Shown here in pieces: positions 8,268 through 16,823 of a stretch of DNA of 34,037 bases. Origin of the DNA: RUG563 sp964549135 (lineage in GTDB: Bacteria; Bacillota; Clostridia; Christensenellales; Aristaeellaceae); contig CAZJUJ010000025.1 of NCBI GenBank assembly GCA_964549135.1, forward strand, positions 1-34,037, read 5' to 3'. The number at the start of each line of letters is the position of its first letter. The first letter of the stretch is position 1. The translations under genes were made by a program, and so were the position numbers. Below the pieces are notes generated by a model. That model had not been told where the DNA came from. It worked only from the letters and a program-made list of their open reading frames with translations, and did not search any database.

Positions 8268-9083
8268 ATGGGCATGTTTGATAAGCTGTTTTCCCGAAAG
8301 GAAAAGGGGAAAACTGAAAAGAAGGAATCCGAGAACGTTATTGACGTGATGCTGGCGCTGGCGGAGCGTATGCTGAATGACGGAAATGCAGAGAAGGCCG
8401 TTGAACAGTATAAAAGCATTCTCCGATTAGGCCCCAATTCTGCTGCGCAGCACAATCTCGGAAGTCTCTATGCACAGGGAAAAGGAATAAAGCAGGATTT
8501 TTGCGAAGCCGCGTACTATTTCCGTCAGGCAGAGATGGCTGGAGATGAAACGGCATCCAAGCTGGTGCTTAAATGCGAATTGGATTATCTTTGCCAGAAT
8601 ATTGGCAAAGAGAGTTCTGCCGGGCTTTACGAGCGGATGAAGGAATTTGTCAGCCGTGTTGCCCCGGAGGACGCTGACGAAGCGCGCATCGGGCGTGAAC
8701 TCAGCACGATTGGCCTGCATCTTACCGATAAAGAGGAATATCCTGAAGCAGTGAAACTGTTTCGCGCAGCGGCAGAATTCTGCAATGACGGCAAAGCCCA
8801 GAATTATCTCGGCGTGCTTTACAATGCCGGCGCAGGTGCCGAAAAGAATGATTTGATCGCGCTGTACTGGTTTGATCGGGCAGCGGACAACGGCTTTGAA
8901 GCGGCTAAGCCTGATCGCGATGGAATTTTCAATGCCTATCGCAACACATTAAGCGAGGATGCGTTCGCTGAATGTATGGAACAGATAGCTTGCTGGTGTG
9001 ATGCCGGGTCTGCGGATATTCCCAGGACGCCTGAGAAGGCGGCTTATTGGCATCGTATTGCGCAGGAAGCCAGAGGCACTTGA
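8268..9083 (+). CDS. Sel1/TPR-repeat protein
   Basis: This 271-residue soluble protein has a basic N-terminus (FSRKEKGKTEKKE) and helical-hairpin repeats. One TPR-like unit spans about 26-58 (ALAERML...EQYKSILRLGP). Sel1-like units lie at about 58-95 (NLGSLYAQGKGI then AAYYFRQAEMAG) and 178-214 (YLGVLYNAGAGA then ALYWFDRAADNG), with a weaker unit at the C-terminus (TPEKAAYWHRIA). Such repeats form scaffolds for protein-protein contacts. GGGAGG (8255-8260) is 7 nt before ATG 8268. The 203-bp gap from the previous gene makes co-transcription with the dynamin genes likely but unproven. It is the last gene of the lower-G+C block and could assemble the GTPases or recruit the protease. Confidence 0.8.
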   Translation: MGMFDKLFSRKEKGKTEKKESENVIDVMLALAERMLNDGNAEKAVEQYKSILRLGPNSAAQHNLGSLYAQGKGIKQDFCEAAYYFRQAEMAGDETASKLVLKCELDYLCQNIGKESSAGLYERMKEFVSRVAPEDADEARIGRELSTIGLHLTDKEEYPEAVKLFRAAAEFCNDGKAQNYLGVLYNAGAGAEKNDLIALYWFDRAADNGFEAAKPDRDGIFNAYRNTLSEDAFAECMEQIACWCDAGSADIPRTPEKAAYWHRIAQEARGT

Positions 9084-9126
9084 TGACATGCAGACCAAAG
9101 AAAAACCAATAATCGGCGATGGCTGC

Positions 9127-9155
9127 TTGTGAAAAAAGGAGGATGGTAGTATACT
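9127..9155 (+). promoter_or_regulatory. Promoter of the AraC-type regulator gene
   Basis: TTGTGA (9127-9132) and TATACT (9150-9155) are 17 bp apart, giving a plausible sigma-A promoter and a leader of about 115 nt before ATG 9276. The 192-bp gap 9084-9275 otherwise shows no gene and no clear terminator for the operon to the left. Confidence 0.5.
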
Positions 9156-9275
9156 AACCCAAAGACGGCCGGCAGCGGTTGGCATCTGCGGATGACAGGG
9201 AGCCCGGGAAGCGGCTTTTGCCCTGGGAATGTGCATAGCGCTATTCAGCGGGCATGGGGGAGGAGGAAGCGGCGA

Positions 9276-10211
9276 ATGAAGGAAATCGAGATTGTGCAGC
9301 ATCTTCAGGCGCGTGGGCTGCGGATTTTTCTCAACACGGTGGAATACCGCACGCCGCATCTGCACAAGGAACTGGAGCTGATCTGGCTGCTGGAGGGCGG
9401 CATGGAGATTCGCAGCGCCCAGGGAACGCATATCGCCCGGGCGGGCGAAATCGCCATCCTGAACCCCAAGCAGATGCATGCCCTGCGCCGCCTGGACGCG
9501 CCCTGCTCCTTCCTCTGCCTGCAGGTATCGCCGAAATTCTTTTCCTACAGCTTTCCCGCCATTCAGGGGCTGCGCTTTGACGCGCTGCTGACCCATTCGG
9601 CGGATGGGATTGCGCCCCTTATGGATGGGCTGGCGCTGGCCTATTTCCTGCAGGAGCCGGGCTTTGAATTGCTCTGCGCCGGAAAAATGCATCTGCTTTT
9701 ATACCGGCTGATGCAGCGCGTGCCGCATCATATCCTCAATGAAAGCGAGGCCCTGGAGCAGGAAAGAAAGGGCGAGCGGCTGAATCGGCTGATGGATTTT
9801 GTGGAGCGCAATCATCAGGGGCATATCTCCCTTTCCGATTTTGCCCGGGAGGAAAAAAGGAGCATGAGCTATCTTCCCCATTTCGTCAGGGAAAACCTGG
9901 GGCAGAGCTTTCAGGAATATGTGAATGCCGTCCGCTTCCAGACGGCCTGTTCGCTGATTGCTGCTGGGCGGCAGCGCCTATTGGATGTATGCACGGAGGC
10001 GGGCTTTTCCGATTATCGCTATTTTGCAAAGACCTTCCAGCAGCGGGCGGGCATGTCTCCCAAGGAATACCGGGCAAGGCACGGGGGCGATGCTCCTCTG
10101 GGCTCCCCGGAGAAAGCGGCGCTTCCCACAGGGCCGACGGCTTCTCTGGAACGCATCTATCCCCGGGAGGAGGCCGCCGCCCTGTATAAGCGGCTGCGGC
10201 AGATTCCCTGA
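9276..10211 (+). CDS. AraC-family transcriptional regulator
   Basis: This 311-residue regulator has an N-terminal cupin-type sugar-sensing domain (HLHKELELIWLLEGG, then ARAGEIAILNP and MHALRRL, about residues 20-100). The C-terminal AraC DNA-binding domain at about 195-285 has two helix-turn-helix units, including SLSDFAREE, LLDVCTEAGFSDYRYFAKTFQ and the typical ending GMSPKEYR. An upstream in-frame start at 9192 is possible, but AGGAGG (9261-9266) points to ATG 9276. Transcribed alone between its own promoter and terminator and directed toward xylB, it probably senses a pentose or oligosaccharide and activates the adjacent genes. The effector cannot be told from sequence. Confidence 0.9.
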   Translation: MKEIEIVQHLQARGLRIFLNTVEYRTPHLHKELELIWLLEGGMEIRSAQGTHIARAGEIAILNPKQMHALRRLDAPCSFLCLQVSPKFFSYSFPAIQGLRFDALLTHSADGIAPLMDGLALAYFLQEPGFELLCAGKMHLLLYRLMQRVPHHILNESEALEQERKGERLNRLMDFVERNHQGHISLSDFAREEKRSMSYLPHFVRENLGQSFQEYVNAVRFQTACSLIAAGRQRLLDVCTEAGFSDYRYFAKTFQQRAGMSPKEYRARHGGDAPLGSPEKAALPTGPTASLERIYPREEAAALYKRLRQIP

Positions 10212-10261
10212 TGCGGCAAAGCGCCGGCACAGCTAATTTGTCTAATAAAAAATGCAGAAAG

Positions 10262-10287
10262 GTCAAGGCAAACGCCTTGACTTTTTT
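10262..10287 (+). terminator. Intrinsic terminator after the AraC-type gene
   Basis: The arms GTCAAGGC (10262-10269) and GCCTTGAC (10274-10281) form a perfect 8-bp stem with a 4-nt loop, followed at once by six T (10282-10287). It separates the regulator from the xylB operon. Confidence 0.88.
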
Positions 10288-10293
10288 CTATAC

Positions 10294-10336
10294 TATAATC
10301 AGTGCCAATATCAGACAGATACGCTTCATGATCATG
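10294..10336 (+). promoter_or_regulatory. Probable activator-dependent xylB promoter
   Basis: A perfect -10 hexamer TATAAT (10294-10299) lies just after the terminator T-run, but no -35 box occurs at 16-18 bp. The nearest TTGACT (10277-10282) is only 11 bp away and belongs to the terminator stem. A -10 without a -35 fits dependence on an activator such as the neighbouring AraC-type protein. A 10-bp palindrome CATGATCATG lies at 10327-10336 in the leader and is of uncertain meaning. Confidence 0.35.
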
Positions 10337-10364
10337 GATATTCAATACAAAGGAGGAAAGCCGC

Positions 10365-11831
10365 ATGCTCTATATCGGGATCGATCTGGGAACCTCCAGC
10401 GTAAAAATGATGCTGATGGATGAAAAGGGACAGCTTCAGCGCATGGTGGCCCGGGAATATCCGATCCGCTTTCCGCAGCCCGGCTGGAGCGAGCAGGAGC
10501 CGGACGACTGGTGGAACGCCATTGCAGAGGGGATGCCCGAATTAATCCGGGGCGCTGATGCTGCACAGATTGCGGGCATTGGCGTAGCCGGGCAGATGCA
10601 CGGCCTGGTGGCCCTGGATGAAAGGGATCGGGTCATTCGGCCCTGCATTCTCTGGAATGACGGGCGCACCCAGAAGCAGGTGGAATACCTGAATGAAGCC
10701 ATCGGCCGGGAGAAAATCAGCGCCTATACCGCCAACATCGCCTTTGCGGGCTTTACCGCGCCCAAGCTGTTATGGATGCGGGAAAACGAGCCGGAGGCCT
10801 TTGCGCGTATTTCCAAAATCATGCTGCCCAAGGATTACATCAATTACAGGCTGACCGGCGTCCACAGCACCGATTATTCCGATGCCTCGGGCACGCTGCT
10901 GCTGGATGTAAAGCACAAGCGCTGGTCAAAGGCAATGACGGCCCTCTGCGGCATCAGCGAGGGCCAATTGCCCGCGCTTTATGAAAGCTGGCAGCGCGTG
11001 GGCTATGTGAAGCCGGATGTGGCCGCCAGGCTGGGGCTGGGTAAGCAGGTTTCGGTCTGCGCCGGGGCGGGGGATAACGCCGCTGCGGCCATTGGCTGCG
11101 GCGTGACAGGAAACGGCGGCTGCAATATCAGCCTGGGCACATCGGGCACGGTCTTTATCACCAGCGATACCTTTCAGGCCGACCGGAATAACGCGCTGCA
11201 CAGCTTCGCCCATGCCGACGGCGGCTATCATCTGATGGGCTGCATTCTTTCCGCCGCCTCCTGCAATCAGTGGTGGCTCCGGGATATTCTGGGGACAAAG
11301 GATCACGCGGCGGAGCAGGCCCTGATCCCGGCGGAGAGGCTGGGGAAAAACGATGTATTTTTCCTCCCCTACCTCATGGGCGAGCGCAGCCCGCATAATG
11401 ATCCCGCCGCCCGGGGGGCCTTCCTGAATCTGCGGATGGATACCAGCCGTGCCGATATGACCCAGGCCGTGCTGGAGGGCGTGGCCTTTGCCATCCGGGA
11501 CTGCGTGGAAATCGCCCGGGCCCAGGGGATTCCCATCCATTCCAGCCGTATCTGCGGCGGCGGCGCCAAAAGCCCGCTCTGGCGCACGATTCTGGCAAAT
11601 GTATTGGGCATTCAGCTGGAAATGCCCCTGACCGAGCAGGGCCCGGGCTATGGCGGCGCGATGCTGGCGGCGGTGGCCTGCGGGCAATGGCCCAGCGTGG
11701 CGGCCTGCGCCGGGGAAATCACTGCGGTCAGGGAAACCATCCGGCCCGACCCCGCGCTTTCTGCGGCCTATGAGCAAAGGTATCGGGCATGGCACCGGCT
11801 GTATCCCGCCGTATGCCGCATGGAAAAATAA
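10365..11831 (+). CDS. xylB: Xylulokinase (FGGY family)
   Basis: This 488-residue enzyme phosphorylates D-xylulose to D-xylulose 5-phosphate with ATP. The N-terminal ATP-binding GIDLGTSSVK is at 5-14. The substrate-region motif GQMHG (76-80) is typical of XylB rather than of glycerol or gluconate kinases. Catalytic Asp237 lies in GAGDNAA (234-240), and further XylB-like stretches are LPKDYIN, HSFAH, LPYLMGERSPH and GGGAKSPLWR. Length matches the family (about 480-500). The start ATG 10365 follows AAAGGAGG. It is followed after 48 bp by an isomerase-fold gene and then the two-component genes, so the four probably form one operon. I judged similarity to E. coli XylB from memory, without computing an alignment. 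Confidence 0.93.
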   Translation: MLYIGIDLGTSSVKMMLMDEKGQLQRMVAREYPIRFPQPGWSEQEPDDWWNAIAEGMPELIRGADAAQIAGIGVAGQMHGLVALDERDRVIRPCILWNDGRTQKQVEYLNEAIGREKISAYTANIAFAGFTAPKLLWMRENEPEAFARISKIMLPKDYINYRLTGVHSTDYSDASGTLLLDVKHKRWSKAMTALCGISEGQLPALYESWQRVGYVKPDVAARLGLGKQVSVCAGAGDNAAAAIGCGVTGNGGCNISLGTSGTVFITSDTFQADRNNALHSFAHADGGYHLMGCILSAASCNQWWLRDILGTKDHAAEQALIPAERLGKNDVFFLPYLMGERSPHNDPAARGAFLNLRMDTSRADMTQAVLEGVAFAIRDCVEIARAQGIPIHSSRICGGGAKSPLWRTILANVLGIQLEMPLTEQGPGYGGAMLAAVACGQWPSVAACAGEITAVRETIRPDPALSAAYEQRYRAWHRLYPAVCRMEK

Positions 11832-11879
11832 CGGGCGCTTCCCGCAAAAAGCAACAACAAATAATCAGGAGGTTATCCC

Positions 11880-13373
11880 ATGCATTCTTTTGATAATATT
11901 CCCGTGGTTCATCTGGGCCTGGCGGCTGTTTCCCGCGATTGCTTCCCTGTCAGCCTTTCCGAAAAGCGCCGCGCCGCCATTGCCGCGGCCTGCGCCCAGC
12001 GAAAAATCGAAATCTATGAGGCCCAAACCACCGTCGAAAATGAGCAGGATATGCTGAAGGCGGCGGAGGAAATGAAAAATGCGGGCTGCAATGCCGCCGT
12101 TGTCTTCCTGGGCAATTTCGGCCCGGAAACGCCGGAAACGCTGCTGGCGCGGTATTTTGACGGCCCCTGCATGTTTGTCGCTGCCGCCGAGGGGGATGGC
12201 GATCTGATCAACGGCCGGGGCGATGCCTACTGCGGCCTGCTCAACTGCTCCTATAATCTGGGGCTCAGGGGGTTAAAGGGCTATATTCCCGCCCAGCCGG
12301 TGGGCACGGCGGAGCATCTGGCTGATCGCATTGCCGAATTCATTCCCATCGCCCGGGTGATTCTGGGGCTCAGGGGGCTCAAGATCATCACCTTCGGCCC
12401 GCGTCCCCAGGATTTCTTCGCCTGCAATGCGCCCATCAGCGGGCTGTATGAATTGGGCGTGGAGATCGAGGAGAATTCCGAATTGGATCTGTTGGTCAGC
12501 TACAGGGCCCATGAAAATGACCCGCGCATTCCGTCTGTCTGCGCCGATATGGCGGCGGAAATGGGCGAGGGGCATTATTATCCCGATCTGAGCGCGCGGA
12601 TGGCGCAGTTTGAACTGACGCTTCTGGACTGGGCGCAGGCGCACCGGGGCGCGCGGCAGTATGTGGCCTTTGCCGATAAATGCTGGCCCGCCTTCCCTGC
12701 CGAATTCGGCTTTGAGCCCTGCTATGTAAACAGCCGCATGGCCGCAAGGGGCATTCCGGTCAGCTGCGAGGTGGATATTTACGGCGCGCTTTCCGAATAC
12801 ATCGGCCTCTGCGCCTCGGGGGATGCCGTAACGCTGCTGGATATCAACAATACCGTGCCCCAGTATCTCTATGAAGAGGAGCATATCGCCCGCTTGGGCT
12901 ATGCCCTGAGCGATACCTTTATGGGCTTCCATTGCGGCAATACCCCCAGCTGCAAAATGTGCGAGGGCCGCGCCGTGCGCTATCAGCTGATTCAGCATCG
13001 CCTGCTGGAGCCGGCAGGCAGCCAGCCCGATTTCACCCGCGGCACCCTGGAGGGCGATATTGCCCCCGGCGATATCACCTTCTTCCGGCTGCAATGCGAT
13101 AGCCGGGGCGCGCTGCGGGCCTATATTGCCCAGGGCGAGGTGCTGCCGGTGGCCACGCGCAGCTTTGGCGGCATCGGCATTTTCGCCATTCCGGAAATGT
13201 CCCGCTTCTATCGCCATGTGCTGCTGGAAAAGCGCTATCCCCATCATGGAGCGGTGGCCTTTGGTCATCACGGCAAAACGCTCTTTGAGGTATTCAAATA
13301 TCTGGGCATTGCCGATATCGCCTATAACCGACCCAAGAGCCTGCCCTATCCCACCGAAAACCCCTGGGAGTAA
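11880..13373 (+). CDS. L-fucose/L-arabinose-isomerase-fold sugar isomerase
   Basis: This 497-residue protein belongs to the FucI/AraA-like superfamily of Mn-dependent aldose-ketose isomerases. Candidate metal ligands and catalytic residues are Glu297 in CEVDIYGALS, Asp321 in TLLDINN, and a histidine in the C-terminal FGHHG (461-465). The motif FHCGN (350-354) is also characteristic. AGGAGG (11867-11872) stands 7 nt before the ATG. Because it directly follows xylB and no xylA-type isomerase is present, it may supply D-xylulose from D-xylose, or another ketopentose from L-arabinose, D-arabinose or L-fucose. Family membership is well supported, but substrate choice is inference. Confidence 0.82.
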   Translation: MHSFDNIPVVHLGLAAVSRDCFPVSLSEKRRAAIAAACAQRKIEIYEAQTTVENEQDMLKAAEEMKNAGCNAAVVFLGNFGPETPETLLARYFDGPCMFVAAAEGDGDLINGRGDAYCGLLNCSYNLGLRGLKGYIPAQPVGTAEHLADRIAEFIPIARVILGLRGLKIITFGPRPQDFFACNAPISGLYELGVEIEENSELDLLVSYRAHENDPRIPSVCADMAAEMGEGHYYPDLSARMAQFELTLLDWAQAHRGARQYVAFADKCWPAFPAEFGFEPCYVNSRMAARGIPVSCEVDIYGALSEYIGLCASGDAVTLLDINNTVPQYLYEEEHIARLGYALSDTFMGFHCGNTPSCKMCEGRAVRYQLIQHRLLEPAGSQPDFTRGTLEGDIAPGDITFFRLQCDSRGALRAYIAQGEVLPVATRSFGGIGIFAIPEMSRFYRHVLLEKRYPHHGAVAFGHHGKTLFEVFKYLGIADIAYNRPKSLPYPTENPWE

Positions 13374-13441
13374 GGGCGCGCAGCCGGGGAAACAGGCATT
13401 TGGCAGGGCAGAACGCTGTATCCGTTAGGGAGGGAGATCTC

Positions 13442-15172
13442 ATGAAGCCAGCAAAAAGCAAAAAGGCAACCAATATCTATATCCGGCTTCTGCTGCTGTT
13501 TTTTCTGGCGCTCATTCCCTTCTTTGCCCTCAGCCTGCTGAGCAATCATATTGCCGAGGAGCGGCTGCGGCAGCAGAGCGAGGAGCGCCTGGCCTCCCAA
13601 TTGGATAACATGGTGGCCGATTATGAGGATCTGCATTTCCGCGTCTATTCCTGGATGAAGGTCAATCTGGTCAAGGATTATGAGGTGCTGCTGGGAAACG
13701 ACCGCATCGAATTATCCGCCTACAAGCTGGGGCTTTATGTGGCCAATGTGTTTTCCAGCCTTCAGGAATTGGCCCAGATGAGCGAGGATATTGCCGATAT
13801 CGCCGTCTATATGCCACGGACGGGGAAAATGGTTTCCCTGCTGGATTACTATGATAACACCCTGTCCGAGGACGTGGCGGAAAGAATTGAGCAATACCGG
13901 CAGATGCAGAATTCCTTTGTCCGGCTGCAGGATGCCATCCGCATCTTCTGCACCTCTGCGCCCACCCGGACGCAGCCGCTGTATGTGGCCGAAATCACGC
14001 TTTCCGATGAATTGCTGCTGGAGCATCTGAATGGCCAGAATCAGGAGCGCTATGCCTTGCTTCTGGACGATGGCTACACCCTCTGCTTTCAGGAGGATGC
14101 GGCGCTGTTGGAGGCCGCCCGGGAAAGAATCGACCAGGCCGATGCGCCCTCCGGGCAATTCATTGTGGATGATTATCTGGTCATGTACCGCGTGTTTCTC
14201 AATGAAAATCATTTCGTCGGCTATGTGCCCCTGGATACGCTGTTTGCCCCGGTAAGGAATTTCAATGTATTTTCCATCGTTATGCTGATTCTGGCGGTGC
14301 TGGTTTCCCTGGCCGTCTGCTTCTATCTTTCCCGCACCATCAATCATCCCTTTGCCCGGCTGACCCATGTTTTCCGCCAGGTGGAGCAGGGGAATATGAG
14401 CGTTTCTCTGGATGCCCAGCCCGGCACGCCCCGGGAATTTGCCATGGTGTATGATCGCTTCAACGATATGATCGCGCAGATTCAGGATCTGATGACCCAG
14501 CGCGTGGAGCAGGAAAAGGCCCTGGAGCAGGCGAAGTACAGAGAATTGCAGGCGCATATCGCCCCGCATTTCCTCTACAACAGCTTCAATGTCCTGCGGC
14601 ATTCCATTCTCATGGGTGATGCGGATACCTCCGCCCAGATGACCAAGCTATTGGCCAGCTATTTCAAATACCTGACCTACAAGGGCGAGCAGACCACCAT
14701 CCGCCTGGAGGAGGAATACCAGCATATGCTGGATTATCTGGAAATCCAGAAAATCCGTTTCGGCGGCAGCATCGCGGTGGAAATTGCGCCGCTGCCCGCG
14801 GCATACCGGGATTTGCTGGTGCCGCCCTTTATTCTGCAGCTGCTGGTGGAAAATGTATTTAAGCACGGCATTCATGATCGCCCCAGCGGCGGCAAAATCA
14901 CGCTGGAAATTGAAAAGCGGGAAAGCATGCTGTATGTGCGCGTGCGGGATAACGGCGTCGGCGTGACGGAAGAGGAGCTAACGCTGCTAAAGGATGCCAT
15001 CGCCCGGGGCGAAAGCATGGCCGGGCACAGCGGCCTGATCAATATCAGCAGGCGGCTGGAATTCTATTCCGGCGGCAAAAGCCGGCTGGAGGCGGATAGC
15101 CGCCCGGGCGAATATTTTGAGGCGCGCATCTGCCTGAGCCTTGCCGAAAAAGAAAGCGGGGAAAAGGAATGA
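13442..15172 (+). CDS. YesM-type sensor histidine kinase
   Basis: This 576-residue membrane kinase has transmembrane helix 1 at about 12-34, an extracellular sensing region of about 240 residues and helix 2 at about 275-297. A HAMP linker follows (about 298-352), then the His_kinase domain with phospho-acceptor His376 in PHFLYN, and the ATPase domain with the N-box ENVFKHG (470-476), DNGVG (503-507) and GHSGLIN (528-534). The in-frame start at 13400 is rejected in favour of ATG 13442, which is preceded by AGGGAGGGAG. Its stop overlaps the start of the response regulator as ATGA, showing translational coupling. Kinases of this class usually sense extracellular oligosaccharides, often with the adjacent binding protein. 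Confidence 0.93.
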   Translation: MKPAKSKKATNIYIRLLLLFFLALIPFFALSLLSNHIAEERLRQQSEERLASQLDNMVADYEDLHFRVYSWMKVNLVKDYEVLLGNDRIELSAYKLGLYVANVFSSLQELAQMSEDIADIAVYMPRTGKMVSLLDYYDNTLSEDVAERIEQYRQMQNSFVRLQDAIRIFCTSAPTRTQPLYVAEITLSDELLLEHLNGQNQERYALLLDDGYTLCFQEDAALLEAARERIDQADAPSGQFIVDDYLVMYRVFLNENHFVGYVPLDTLFAPVRNFNVFSIVMLILAVLVSLAVCFYLSRTINHPFARLTHVFRQVEQGNMSVSLDAQPGTPREFAMVYDRFNDMIAQIQDLMTQRVEQEKALEQAKYRELQAHIAPHFLYNSFNVLRHSILMGDADTSAQMTKLLASYFKYLTYKGEQTTIRLEEEYQHMLDYLEIQKIRFGGSIAVEIAPLPAAYRDLLVPPFILQLLVENVFKHGIHDRPSGGKITLEIEKRESMLYVRVRDNGVGVTEEELTLLKDAIARGESMAGHSGLINISRRLEFYSGGKSRLEADSRPGEYFEARICLSLAEKESGEKE

Positions 15173-16746
15173 TCAATATTCTCGTTGTGGATGACGAGCC
15201 CATCAGCGCAGATGGGATTACCATTTATCTGGAGGAGCATGGCGATAACAGCTGGAATATCTTTACGGCCTATAACGGCCCCGGCGCCATGAAATTCGGC
15301 CAGCAGCGCATTGATATTCTTTTGACAGATATTATGATGCCCGGCATGGATGGCTTTGCTTTGCAGGAGCAGCTGCGGCAGCGCTGGCCTATGCTCAAAA
15401 CCGTTTTCCTCACCGGCAACGGCCAATTGGATTATGCCCGGCAGGCCATCCGCTCGGGCAGCGTTATCGATTATGTGCTGAAAATGGAGGATGAAACGGT
15501 GGTGCTGGCGGCGGTGCGCAAGGCCATCAGCGCCCTGGAGGATGATATGCGCATCCAGGAAAGCCTGCAGCAGGCGGAGCAGAATCTCAGCCGGATCAGG
15601 CCGCTGATGCAGAAGGATTTTCTCGTTTCCATTCTCAAGGGCAATGCCCCACCCGCCATGCTGCAGAGCGAGCGCTTTGAGCAAATGAAGCTGCCGCTTT
15701 TCGCCGATCGGCCCATTCTGCTGCTGGTGGGGCAAATGGGCGACAGCAGCCATGATGAGCAAATCAATGATCTTTCCTTCTGCGCGCTGGATAATATGCT
15801 GGAAAAATTCCTCTGGCCCATTTACCGCTACTATATGGTATCGGTTTCCGAGCGGCGCATCGCCGCCTTTCTTCAGCTTTCCGGGCGGCAGGGAACGCTG
15901 GATGTGCAGCACGCCTTTTCCCTGCTGGAATTGGTGCAGCAGAATTTCAGCAAATCCATGGGCACGCTGACCCTTGTGCTGAATCATACCGCCTGCAGCT
16001 TTGCCGAGGCCAGCCGCCATTATCGGGCCATGCTGCTGACGCTGGAGCAGAATATGGATGTATCGGATGATACGCTGATGCTGCAGAGCGCCCGGGAGCG
16101 CCTGCCCGAAACCATGCACGCCCGGGAAATGCACGCCCTTCGCTCCGCCCTGGAGCGCGGCGAATACGAAAAGGCATCGGCGCTTTGCCGCAGCATGCCC
16201 TCACCCCATACCCCCGCCGGCCGGCTGATGCTCTATCGCCAGCTGCTCAAGCTGTTTTCCATTACCGTGGATGCCCGGAATGATGCGCAGAGCCTCTATG
16301 CCGTCAGCCGCATTCCCGCCCTTCAGCTCAGCGATACCGGCTGGAAGCAGACCCAGGCCGATTTTGCACTGCTGCTGAAATCCCTCTCCGGCACGGCGGA
16401 TTCCCCCTCCCAGCGCAAGGATGAATTGATCCGGCAGATCTGCCAGTATGTGGACAGCCATCTGGCAGACGATCTTTCCCTTTCCCGGATTGCCGCCGTC
16501 ACCTATCACAGCCCCACCTACATTTCCAAAATCTTTTCCGAGGTCAAGGGCGTCAATTACAATAGCTTCGTGGTGGGCCAGCGCCTCTCCCGGGCGGCAG
16601 AGCTGCTGCAAAGCACGCGCCTGGTGCTGGAAAGTATCGTTTCCCAGGTGGGCTACAGCTCTGTTTCCTATTTCATTCACGCCTTCCGCAGCAAATACGG
16701 CACCACCCCTGCGGAATACCGCAAAAAGAATGAACGGCTGCCATAA
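15169..16746 (+). CDS. YesN-type response regulator with AraC DNA-binding domain
   Basis: This 525-residue regulator has an N-terminal receiver domain (acidic pair Asp8/Asp9, phospho-acceptor Asp54 in LLTDIMMPGMDG). The conserved Lys lies in DYVLKMED, where the proline that usually follows is Met. A long middle region (about 125-410) has no recognised motif, and the C-terminal AraC-type domain (about 420-525) has two helix-turn-helix units (LSLSRIAAVTYHSPTYISK; ESIVSQVGYSSVSYFIHAF). It overlaps the kinase gene by 4 nt. It probably activates the transporter-glycosidase operon that starts 148 bp downstream, where 22-bp-spaced repeats precede the promoter. Confidence 0.92.
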   Translation: MINILVVDDEPISADGITIYLEEHGDNSWNIFTAYNGPGAMKFGQQRIDILLTDIMMPGMDGFALQEQLRQRWPMLKTVFLTGNGQLDYARQAIRSGSVIDYVLKMEDETVVLAAVRKAISALEDDMRIQESLQQAEQNLSRIRPLMQKDFLVSILKGNAPPAMLQSERFEQMKLPLFADRPILLLVGQMGDSSHDEQINDLSFCALDNMLEKFLWPIYRYYMVSVSERRIAAFLQLSGRQGTLDVQHAFSLLELVQQNFSKSMGTLTLVLNHTACSFAEASRHYRAMLLTLEQNMDVSDDTLMLQSARERLPETMHAREMHALRSALERGEYEKASALCRSMPSPHTPAGRLMLYRQLLKLFSITVDARNDAQSLYAVSRIPALQLSDTGWKQTQADFALLLKSLSGTADSPSQRKDELIRQICQYVDSHLADDLSLSRIAAVTYHSPTYISKIFSEVKGVNYNSFVVGQRLSRAAELLQSTRLVLESIVSQVGYSSVSYFIHAFRSKYGTTPAEYRKKNERLP

Positions 16747-16772
16747 GGGCAAAAATTTGCCATTTCGTCAAA

Positions 16773-16806
16773 ATAAAGCAATCGAAATTGCGTTAATAAG
16801 CAATTT
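16773..16806 (+). promoter_or_regulatory. Direct repeats, possible response-regulator binding site
   Basis: ATAAAGCAAT (16773-16782) and AATAAGCAAT (16795-16804) match at 8 of 10 positions and are 22 bp apart, about two helix turns on the same face, which is the usual layout for AraC-type proteins. ATTGC half-sites on the other strand make overlapping inverted repeats (AAATTGC 16785-16791 with GCAATTT 16800-16806). The site ends about 18 bp before the putative -35. Confidence 0.35.
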
Positions 16807-16823
16807 CTGCTAAAACATTGTGA

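Noticed and set aside
13712..16134. Long minus-strand frames opposite the sensor kinase and response regulator genes
   Set aside because: They lie antisense to genes with intact H-box, N-box and receiver motifs. Composition is shadow-like.
16748..16761. Terminator after the response regulator (GGCAAA-AA-TTTGCC)
   Set aside because: The loop would be only 2 nt and there is no T-run after it, so it is not a supportable terminator.
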